Under the pieces are notes generated by a model. The model saw only the letters and a list, made by a program, of their open reading frames with translations. It did not search any database and was not told the origin of the DNA. Shown one piece after another: positions 6,954-12,930 of a stretch of 23,221 nt of DNA. The translations under genes and the position numbers were made by a program. This DNA comes from Paenalcaligenes sp021793095 (lineage in GTDB: Bacteria > Pseudomonadota > Gammaproteobacteria > Burkholderiales > Burkholderiaceae_B): NCBI GenBank assembly GCA_027317645.1, contig DAHVQS010000030.1, positions 1 to 23,221 on the forward strand, given 5' to 3'. Every line of letters starts with the position of its first letter. Position 1 is the first letter of the stretch.

Positions 6954-6971
6954 TCAAAGTCTTGGTTAAAT

Positions 6972-6992
6972 AAGGGCTTAGGCCCTTTTTTT
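6972..6992 (+). terminator. Intrinsic terminator after nagB
   Basis: A six-pair stem AAGGGC / GCCCTT (6972-6977 and 6982-6987) with a four-base loop runs directly into a seven-T tract (6986-6992). Confidence 0.85.
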
Positions 6993-7079
6993 GCCGGCAA
7001 TGATTCATTTTAAAAGCATCAAAAGGATCAAGTACATCGCACTTGTGAGGCAATCAACATCACATTACGGAGAGGGGCA

Positions 7080-8225
7080 GTGACATTATCATCTATAGCG
7101 CAAATCTCATTTTTAGGCCAAGACGTGCGCAGCTTAACCGATGAGTTGAGAAAAAAACATCGGGTGGTGAAAAATGAGTTGGGTCAATGGGTTTTATTGC
7201 ATCATTCGGATGTTTCTCGAGTCGCACAAGATGACAAACGGTTTTCTAGTGCCGTGTCACGCTTTATGCAAATACCCAATGGTTTGGATGGCCACGAGCA
7301 CACAGCCTATAGGCAGCTGATCGACAAATACCTCACCCCTGAGCAAATAACACCTTTTATAGCGGATTTTGAGCAAATTGCAGAAAATCTGATTAGGGAT
7401 TTAATCAAAGGCGAGCAGGTTTTTGATGCCGTCCATGATTTGGGTGCCGTATTTGCAGTGCGTGCCCAATGTGTGTGGTTGGGGTGGCCATTATCTTTAG
7501 AGGCTCGGCTCTTAGAGTGGATCCAAAGCAATCATGTGGCAACCGCCTCTAGAGATATCAAACAAACAGAGGCAGTAGCACAGGCATTCGATGAGATCAT
7601 TCATACCGCCTTAGACTTTGCTCAGGATAATTCGAGCATCACACAGCAGCTCAGCAATGAAACTATATTTAATCGCCCGTTACAACGAGGTGAAATCGTC
7701 TCAATACTGCGCAATTGGACGAGCGGTGATTTAGGCTCTATGGCCTTATGTATTGGTGTGATCGTTGCCTATTTGGTGTCTGCGGAAAACCAATCAAAAT
7801 TATTAGATCAATTGCGCCAATCAAGTGATAAAGAGCTAGAGTTATTTATTGATGAGGTGCTGCGCTTAGATAATCCATTTATTTCTAACCGTCGTCGCAC
7901 TACCTGTGCTGTCACTATTGGTGAGCATGAGATTCCCGAGGGCGAGCAAATTGTTCTCAGTTGGACCTCGGCCAATCGTGATGAGACCGTGTTTGGGGAT
8001 GAATGTTTTGCGCCTAGAGCGCATGCGCCAGAAAATTTATTGTATGGGGTGGGGCGGCATATCTGCCCTGGGCGTACTTTAGCCACCTGGCAATTGCGTA
8101 TTGTTTTGCGCCAACTTTTAGCGCAGGTCAGTGCCCTCGAAGCCGTGGACAGCTGCCCGTTTGAGCGCGAGGTGTCCCCTATTGGGGGGTATAAAAAGAT
8201 GCCTATCCGTGTTTACGCTAATTAA
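7080..8225 (+). CDS. Cytochrome P450
   Basis: A 381-residue soluble bacterial P450. The heme loop YGVGRHICPGR carries the proximal cysteine at C329. The K-helix E-x-x-R is E259-V-L-R262, and the region NRDETVFGDECFAPRAHAPENLLYG fits the meander before the heme loop. The substrate-channel I-helix reads NWTSGDLGSMAL (212-223). The usual acid-alcohol pair (D/E-T) that delivers protons to bound oxygen is absent. I remember a similar GDLGS motif in a proteobacterial P450 subfamily, so it is probably a subfamily trait and not decay. The substrate is unknown. The start is GTG at 7080, preceded by GGAGAGGGGCA. No ferredoxin or reductase partner is adjacent. It stands alone between nagB and a convergent tRNA gene. 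Confidence 0.88.
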   Translation: MTLSSIAQISFLGQDVRSLTDELRKKHRVVKNELGQWVLLHHSDVSRVAQDDKRFSSAVSRFMQIPNGLDGHEHTAYRQLIDKYLTPEQITPFIADFEQIAENLIRDLIKGEQVFDAVHDLGAVFAVRAQCVWLGWPLSLEARLLEWIQSNHVATASRDIKQTEAVAQAFDEIIHTALDFAQDNSSITQQLSNETIFNRPLQRGEIVSILRNWTSGDLGSMALCIGVIVAYLVSAENQSKLLDQLRQSSDKELELFIDEVLRLDNPFISNRRRTTCAVTIGEHEIPEGEQIVLSWTSANRDETVFGDECFAPRAHAPENLLYGVGRHICPGRTLATWQLRIVLRQLLAQVSALEAVDSCPFEREVSPIGGYKKMPIRVYAN

Positions 8226-8250
8226 AAGCAAATAGCAAAAAGCAAAAGGC

Positions 8251-8280
8251 AAAAAAATAGGCCGGTAACAACCGGCCTAT
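8251..8280 (-). terminator. Intrinsic terminator of the tRNA-Val transcript
   Basis: The perfect ten-bp stem ATAGGCCGGT / ACCGGCCTAT (8257-8266, 8271-8280) with loop AACA is bordered by six As at 8251-8256. On the minus strand this is a hairpin followed by a T-tract, just downstream of the tRNA. It may also help end P450 transcription from the other side. Confidence 0.85.
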
Positions 8281-8290
8281 GGGTATTTGG

Positions 8291-8364
8291 TAGGCAGTAC
8301 TGGATTCGAACCAGCGACCTCTACGATGTCAACGTAGCGCTCTAACCAGCTGAGCTAACCGCCT
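8291..8364 (-). tRNA. tRNA-Val (anticodon GAC)
   Basis: On the minus strand the gene begins AGGCGGTTAGCTCAGCTGGT and folds into a full cloverleaf. The acceptor stem is AGGCGGT with ACTGCCT (one G-T pair). The anticodon stem CTACG/CGTAG frames the loop TTGACAT with anticodon GAC, and the T arm GCTGG/CCAGT frames TTCGAAT. The discriminator base is A and CCA is not encoded. It has its own promoter and terminator. Confidence 0.95.
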
Positions 8365-8374
8365 AGAGATTGGT

Positions 8375-8403
8375 AATATAGCAAAAAGAAATTTAAAGGG
8401 CAA
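8375..8403 (-). promoter_or_regulatory. Promoter of tRNA-Val
   Basis: On the minus strand -35 TTGCCC (8403-8398) is followed after 17 bases by -10 TATATT (8380-8375), with the extended TG one base before it. The predicted start falls a few bases before the tRNA 5' end at 8364. Confidence 0.75.
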
Positions 8404-8512
8404 CACACGAATTTCAGGCGTCTCTTATATGTTGCAGATTAGCCCATTGGATTGATTTTGGGCTTGCCATTGTTTGGGTCTATAGATTTTTGCTGCGCAC
8501 AATGGTCGAGGC

Positions 8513-8521
8513 TGCTATAAT
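8513..8521 (+). promoter_or_regulatory. Extended -10 promoter for thrS-infC
   Basis: TGCTATAAT is a perfect extended -10 element (TGnTATAAT). No consensus -35 lies at 17 bases; TTGCTG at 8490-8495 is 20 bases away. The transcript would start near 8528, giving a leader of about 185 bases that holds the short Thr-rich frame and terminator. Confidence 0.7.
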
Positions 8522-8560
8522 AAACGCTATATGATCAATCAATTGGAATTACCTACACAC

Positions 8561-8602
8561 ATGGTGTTAGCAGTGACAGATACGCGAACTACTAGCCGCT
8601 AG
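8561..8602 (+). CDS. Putative threonine leader peptide of thrS (13 codons)
   Basis: The frame MVLAVTDTRTTSR-stop has four threonines in 13 residues (ACA, ACG, ACT, ACT at 8576, 8582, 8588 and 8591), clustered just before the stop codon. It lies between the promoter and an intrinsic terminator directly ahead of the threonyl-tRNA synthetase gene. This is the layout of amino-acid-sensing attenuators such as E. coli thrL or pheM. An in-frame ATG at 8531 would give 23 residues but would start almost at the transcript 5' end. The ribosome-binding site is weak (GGA about 13 bases upstream), which is the main reservation. The stop-proximal GCCGCTAG at 8595-8602 is repeated at 8616-8623. Both copies contain GCCGC, complementary to GCGGC in the terminator 5' arm, so they could form competing antiterminator pairings. 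Confidence 0.6.
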   Translation: MVLAVTDTRTTSR

Positions 8603-8672
8603 ATCAACTTAAAATGCCGCTAGGTGTGATTTCGCGCATACATTATGTGATGCTTCAGATTAAATACCATTG

Positions 8673-8696
8673 ACGCGGCCTCAGAGCCGCGTTTTT
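8673..8696 (+). terminator. Attenuator terminator in the thrS leader
   Basis: A seven-bp GC-rich stem ACGCGGC / GCCGCGT (8673-8679 and 8686-8692) with a six-base loop is followed by five Ts (8692-8696). It ends 17 bases before the thrS ATG, downstream of the thrS promoter, so it must be bypassed for thrS to be transcribed. Confidence 0.8.
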
Positions 8697-8712
8697 AGTT
8701 TGGAAATAGAGA

Positions 8713-10632
8713 ATGGTTCAAATTACTTTACCTGATGGTTCTACACGCTCTTTTAGTGGCCCCGTAACGGTTGCTGAGGTTGCCGAATCCATTGGGCCCG
8801 GCTTAGCCCGTGCAGCACTGGCAGGGCGTATTGTTAAAGATGATGGCAAGCATCTGGTAGACACCAGCTATGTGATTAATGATGATGCGACAGTAGAGAT
8901 CGTCACTGCCAAAGATAAAGACGGCCTTGAGGTATTACGCCACTCCACGGCGCACTTGATGGCCTATGCCGTCAAAGAGTTATTCCCAGAGGCTCAGGTC
9001 ACTATTGGGCCGGTGATTGATAATGGCTTTTACTATGACTTTGCCTATGAGCGCCCATTTACCCCAGAGGATCTTGAGGCCATTGAAAAGAAAATGGCTG
9101 AGATCGCTCGACGCGATGAAAAAGTAGAGCGCGAGGTATGGGATAGAGACAAGGCCGTAGAACTATTCCGCGAGATGGGCGAAGATTACAAGGCTGAAAT
9201 TATTGCCTCCATTCCTGCTGAGGAGCCCATCACTCTGTATCGCGAGGGGGATTTTATTGATCTCTGTCGTGGTCCGCACGTGCCTTCCACTGGCAAGCTC
9301 AAGGTTTTTAAACTCATGCATGTTGCTGGGGCTTTCTGGCGGGGTGACAGTGACAACGAAATGCTACAGCGCATTTATGGTACTGCTTGGGCCACCAAAG
9401 AAGAGCAAGATGCCTATTTGCACATGCTCGAAGAGGCTGAGAAACGAGATCACCGACGCCTAGGTAGAGAGCTCAAACTGTTTCACTTTAGTGAGCAAGC
9501 GCCAGGTTTGGTCTACTGGCATCCGCGCGGCTGGGTGATCTGGCAGCAGGTCGAGCAATATATGCGTCGCCTCTATCAAGAGGGCGGCTACCAAGAGGTA
9601 CGCGCCCCACAGATTTTAGATTTAGAGCTGTGGAAGCAAACAGGCCATTGGGATAATTATGCCGAAAATATGTTCGTGACCGAGTCTGAAAAGCGCGTTT
9701 ATGGGCTCAAGCCTATGAACTGCCCGGGTCATGTGCAGATCTTTAACCAAGGCTTGCATTCTTATCGAGAGCTGCCTATCCGATATGGTGAGTTTGGTTC
9801 TTGCCATCGCAACGAACCCTCTGGCTCGCTACATGGCTTGCTACGTGTGCGTGGGTTTACTCAGGATGATGGCCATATCTTTTGCACCGAAGATCAGCTG
9901 TTAGACGAGTGCAAAGCTTTTACCCGACTCTTGCAAAAAGTGTATGCCGAGTTTGGGTTTGAGGAAATTCTTTACAAGATTGCCACCCGCCCAGACAAGA
10001 GAATAGGCTCAGAGGCTGTTTGGGACAAGGCCGAGCAGGCATTAATGGATAGCTTGCACGAAACAGGCTGTGAGTTTGAAATTGCCGAAGGCGAGGGGGC
10101 CTTTTATGGGCCAAAAATTGAATACACCCTCAAAGATGCTATTGGTCGTGAGTGGCAGTGCGGTACCATCCAGGTAGATTTTTCGATGCCTCAACGTTTA
10201 GGTGCTGAATATGTCGATGCTGATGACCAGCGTCGTACCCCTGTGATGGTGCATCGGGCGATTTTAGGTTCTTTCGAGCGCTTTATTGGCATGCTGATCG
10301 AGCATTATGCCGGTGCCTTACCAGTATGGCTGTCGCCCGAACACGCGGTTGTTTGCTGCATATCAGAAAGTTCTGCTGAATATGCCCAAAGTGTTGCTGA
10401 TACTCTACGTGAGAGAGGCTTTAGGGTTATTAGCGATTTGCGCGGTGAAAAAATCACTCGTAAAATCCGTGAGCATAGTATGCAAAAGCTCCCTTATATA
10501 CTGGTTGTTGGGGACAAGGAAAAAGATGCCGGCGCCGTTGCCGTGCGTGCACGTGGGGGTCGTGATCTAGGGGTAATGCCAGTAGATCAATTTGCCCAGC
10601 ACTTGCAAAATGATATCGATCAGCGCAAATGA
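8713..10632 (+). CDS. thrS: Threonyl-tRNA synthetase
   Basis: A 639-residue class II aminoacyl-tRNA synthetase that charges tRNA-Thr in the cytoplasm. Domains in order are the TGS domain (about 1-62), the editing/SAD domain (about 63-225), the catalytic core (about 245-530) and the C-terminal anticodon-binding domain (about 540-635). The zinc ligands that select threonine are present as C337 (in PMNCPGH), H388 (in DDGHIF) and H514 (in VMVHRA), each offset by three from E. coli C334, H385 and H511. Class II motif 2 (FGSCHRNEPSG) and motif 3 (HRAILGSFERFIG) are intact. The ATG at 8713 follows GGAAATAGAG. infC begins 46 bases downstream. Expression is probably controlled by the leader attenuator and not by an E. 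coli-type tRNA-mimic operator, which I do not see. Confidence 0.97.
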   Translation: MVQITLPDGSTRSFSGPVTVAEVAESIGPGLARAALAGRIVKDDGKHLVDTSYVINDDATVEIVTAKDKDGLEVLRHSTAHLMAYAVKELFPEAQVTIGPVIDNGFYYDFAYERPFTPEDLEAIEKKMAEIARRDEKVEREVWDRDKAVELFREMGEDYKAEIIASIPAEEPITLYREGDFIDLCRGPHVPSTGKLKVFKLMHVAGAFWRGDSDNEMLQRIYGTAWATKEEQDAYLHMLEEAEKRDHRRLGRELKLFHFSEQAPGLVYWHPRGWVIWQQVEQYMRRLYQEGGYQEVRAPQILDLELWKQTGHWDNYAENMFVTESEKRVYGLKPMNCPGHVQIFNQGLHSYRELPIRYGEFGSCHRNEPSGSLHGLLRVRGFTQDDGHIFCTEDQLLDECKAFTRLLQKVYAEFGFEEILYKIATRPDKRIGSEAVWDKAEQALMDSLHETGCEFEIAEGEGAFYGPKIEYTLKDAIGREWQCGTIQVDFSMPQRLGAEYVDADDQRRTPVMVHRAILGSFERFIGMLIEHYAGALPVWLSPEHAVVCCISESSAEYAQSVADTLRERGFRVISDLRGEKITRKIREHSMQKLPYILVVGDKEKDAGAVAVRARGGRDLGVMPVDQFAQHLQNDIDQRK

Positions 10633-10678
10633 TTGCTGATAGTATCTAATTTGATCAATTAACTTAGGAGTTCTAGAC

Positions 10679-11197
10679 ATCGCAACTGATAGAAAACATC
10701 GCATTAATGGGGAAATTCGTGCTCAAGAGGTTCGTCTCATTGATGTAGACGGCGAACAGATAGGGATTAAAAAGCTGAGCGAAGCGCTCGCTTTGGCCGA
10801 AGAGCATGCAATTGATCTCGTCGAGATCGCACCGCAAGCTAAGCCGCCTGTCTGCCGTTTGATGGACTACGGAAAATTCCGTTACCAAGAGCAAAAGCGT
10901 CTTCAAGAAGCGCGCGCCAAGCAAAAAGTCGTGCAGGTCAAAGAGGTCAAATTCAGACCTGCTACCGATGAGGGTGACTTTAATGTCAAGCTGCGCAACG
11001 TGCGTCGTTTTATTGGCGACGGAGACAAGGTAAAAGTCTCTTTGCGATTCAGAGGGCGCGAAATGGCACACCAAGATCTCGGCATGCGGGTACTCGAACG
11101 TGTTCGCGATGAGGTCGAAGAGATCGCTCAGGTAGAGTCGATGCCCAAATTAGAAGGGCGGCAAATGATAATGGTGCTCGCCCCAAGAACAAAATAA
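10679..11197 (+). CDS. infC: Translation initiation factor IF-3, with ATC start codon
   Basis: IF-3 binds the 30S subunit, prevents premature 50S joining and checks the initiation codon. The reading frame is open upstream of the first internal ATG (10793). Translation from ATC at 10679 gives the conserved start (M)ATDRKHRINGEIRAQEVRL, with AGGAG (10666-10670) eight bases before it. The product is 172 residues, normal for IF-3. The N-domain is followed by PPVCRLMDYGKFRYQ, the linker region KEVKFRP and the C-domain DKVKVSLRFRGREMAH. Starting at 10793 would delete the N-domain core. The rare start codon is the classical basis of IF-3 autoregulation, since IF-3 rejects non-standard starts. Unlike the usual order, rpmI does not follow directly. 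Confidence 0.95.
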   Translation: MATDRKHRINGEIRAQEVRLIDVDGEQIGIKKLSEALALAEEHAIDLVEIAPQAKPPVCRLMDYGKFRYQEQKRLQEARAKQKVVQVKEVKFRPATDEGDFNVKLRNVRRFIGDGDKVKVSLRFRGREMAHQDLGMRVLERVRDEVEEIAQVESMPKLEGRQMIMVLAPRTK

Positions 11198-11210
11198 TCC
11201 AGATTTAGTT

Positions 11211-11247
11211 TTAGCCCCACTTTAGTTGTCTAGAGTGGGGCTAATTT
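11211..11247 (+). terminator. Hairpin terminator after infC
   Basis: The perfect 11-bp stem TTAGCCCCACT / AGTGGGGCTAA (11211-11221, 11234-11244) with a 12-base loop is followed by only three Ts. It probably ends the thrS-infC transcript with partial readthrough into gshB, whose ATG is 15 bases away from the stem. Confidence 0.6.
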
Positions 11248-11258
11248 CAGGAAACTAT

Positions 11259-12224
11259 ATGCATATATTGTTCATCATTGATCCTTTGGAAAGTCTGGCG
11301 GCATATAAGGACACCTCAGTGTCTATGATGCGCGCGCTTATTGCTCGTGGCCATGAAATTAGCGTTTGTGAAATGGCCGATATTTTTGTTCGTGACGAGC
11401 AGGTGCTGACCCGTAGTTTAGCTTTGGATATCCCCAGTGATGCTGACTTGCACGGGCACCAATGGTGGCAACCCAGAGGTTCAATTAGCGAGCATGCGCT
11501 GAGTGATTACAGTGCGGTCATTATGCGCACCGATCCTCCGTTTGACCTAGAGTATATGTATGCCACGCATTTATTCGATCAGGCTCAGTCTCAGGGCGCG
11601 CGGATATTCAATCAAGGCAGTGCGATACGTAATCACCCAGAAAAACTCTCTATTCTTGAGTTTCCCCAATTTACAGCACCTACTTTGGTCAGCCGCCAAA
11701 TGGCCCATCTGCACGAGTTTTATGACACGCACAAAGATGTCGTCATCAAACCGTTGGATGGGATGGGCGGCGAGCGCGTGTTTCGACTGCGTCCCGGTGA
11801 GGTCAATAAAAATGTCATCTTTGAAACGCTCACGCGGCATGAAACTGAAACGGTGATGATTCAGCGTTACATACCGGCCATCGAACAAGGGGATAAGCGG
11901 GTCATCATTATTAATGGTGAGGTGGTGCCGTACAGTTTGGCGCGGATCCCTTTAGCGGGTGAGACACGTGGCAATCTGGCTGCGGGTGGCCGAGGGGTGG
12001 CCCAGCCATTGACTGAAAAAGATCGAGAAATTGCCGAGACTCTGGCCCCCATTCTTTCTGCTCGAGGGCTGTTTGTGGTTGGTTTAGACATCATCGGCGA
12101 GCAGTTGACCGAGATAAATGTCACCAGTCCAACTTGTTTTGTTGAAATCGCTGAGCAAACGGATTTTCATGTTCCCAATTTCTTTGCACAGGAATTAGAA
12201 CGCGTTGTCACTGCCCAATCTTGA
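11259..12224 (+). CDS. gshB: Glutathione synthetase
   Basis: A 321-residue ATP-grasp ligase joining gamma-glutamylcysteine and glycine to glutathione in the cytoplasm. It matches E. coli GshB (316) along its whole length. Visible are IDPLESLAAYKDTSVSMM at the N-terminus, MRTDPPFDLEYMYAT, the ATP-grasp segment VIKPLDGMGGERVFR (about 162-176), the strongly conserved RIPLAGETRGNLAAGGRG near 228-245, and the Mg-binding LTEINVTSPTC. The ATG at 11259 has AGGAA upstream; an earlier GTG inside the preceding hairpin is rejected. The EIIA gene begins 20 bases before its stop, so the two are probably co-translated. gshA is not in the window. Coupling to the phosphotransferase chain appears to be a habit of this lineage. 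Confidence 0.95.
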   Translation: MHILFIIDPLESLAAYKDTSVSMMRALIARGHEISVCEMADIFVRDEQVLTRSLALDIPSDADLHGHQWWQPRGSISEHALSDYSAVIMRTDPPFDLEYMYATHLFDQAQSQGARIFNQGSAIRNHPEKLSILEFPQFTAPTLVSRQMAHLHEFYDTHKDVVIKPLDGMGGERVFRLRPGEVNKNVIFETLTRHETETVMIQRYIPAIEQGDKRVIIINGEVVPYSLARIPLAGETRGNLAAGGRGVAQPLTEKDREIAETLAPILSARGLFVVGLDIIGEQLTEINVTSPTCFVEIAEQTDFHVPNFFAQELERVVTAQS

Positions 12225-12624
12225 CCCCTGTCTAGTGTTGATCGCCCACATGCCCATGGCCGCTGCTTTTGAGCAATGCGCAGCGCATGTGCTAGGTACC
12301 TCAGTAATAAGAAAGCGTTTGGTGTGTTTTGATGTAGAGGCTAATGCACTTATTGACCATGAGGTGCGGCGAATCAACACCGCGATTTTGGCTCAAGACA
12401 AAAACGAGGTGGTGCTGCTGAATGATTTATACGGTGCAACCCCCTATAGGATTGCTCATCGCGTGAGCCAGTCTTTGAAGGATCAAGGAAAACAGGTGTA
12501 TCTGGTCGCCGGATTGAGTCTGCCGATGCTGCTCAAGGCAATCACCGATGCACCTAATGATGGTTTGGAGGCTTATGTAAAGCGTATTGCCGAAACAGCA
12601 GACCGAGGTGCGGTGGTAGAGTAA
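12205..12624 (+). CDS. Mannose-family PTS EIIA domain protein
   Basis: A 139-residue single EIIA domain of the mannose/sorbose class. The phosphorylated histidine is H15 in LVLIAHMPMA. Further family blocks are NEVVLLNDLYGATPYRIAHR (about 72-91) and the LVAGLSLPMLLKAI helix (about 100-113). It accepts phosphate from HPr. With no EIIB or EIIC partners in view, its role is probably regulatory and not sugar uptake. I chose TTG at 12205: it gives the N-terminal strand leading into the active site, with AGGA about 11 bases upstream. GTG at 12235 would remove the start of the first strand and lacks a ribosome-binding site. The start overlaps the end of gshB by 20 bases; ptsH follows after 34 bases. 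Confidence 0.85.
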   Translation: MSLPNLDPCLVLIAHMPMAAAFEQCAAHVLGTSVIRKRLVCFDVEANALIDHEVRRINTAILAQDKNEVVLLNDLYGATPYRIAHRVSQSLKDQGKQVYLVAGLSLPMLLKAITDAPNDGLEAYVKRIAETADRGAVVE

Positions 12625-12658
12625 TATAAAAGTATTCAACGATCAGATAGACAATTTT

Positions 12659-12928
12659 ATGGCTTCAATAAATCTTGTAATTACTAATAAGCTCGGGCTG
12701 CATGCTCGCGCTGCTGCTAAGTTAACGCAGTTGGCGGCTCAATATAAAAGTGACATTTTTATTGCTCGCGATGAGCAAAAAGTCAACGCTAAAAGCATCA
12801 TGGGGGTCATGATGCTGGCGGCTGGCCTGGGGGTAGAGGTCACCATTGAAGCACATGGTGACGATGAAGAACAAGCCTTAGAGGCCATTCAAGCTCTTTT
12901 TGAAAATAAGTTTGGCGAAGCACAGTAA
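12659..12928 (+). CDS. ptsH: Phosphocarrier protein HPr
   Basis: An 89-residue cytoplasmic phosphocarrier. The EI-phosphorylated histidine is H15 in NKLGLHARAA. S46 lies in NAKSIMGVMMLAAG, which resembles the HPr kinase target loop of organisms carrying HprK more than the enteric form. Serine phosphorylation is therefore plausible, although hprK is not in this window. The length is normal for HPr. The ribosome-binding site before the ATG at 12659 is weak. The stop is two bases before the ptsI start, so the pair is tightly coupled. Confidence 0.95.
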   Translation: MASINLVITNKLGLHARAAAKLTQLAAQYKSDIFIARDEQKVNAKSIMGVMMLAAGLGVEVTIEAHGDDEEQALEAIQALFENKFGEAQ

Positions 12929-12930
12929 TC

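Noticed and set aside
8226..8257. Run of short AGCAAA-like repeats after the P450 gene as a CRISPR or phase-variable tract
   Set aside because: The units are irregular 5-8-base A-rich pieces without spacers. They are better explained as the T-rich tail of the tRNA-Val terminator read on the other strand.
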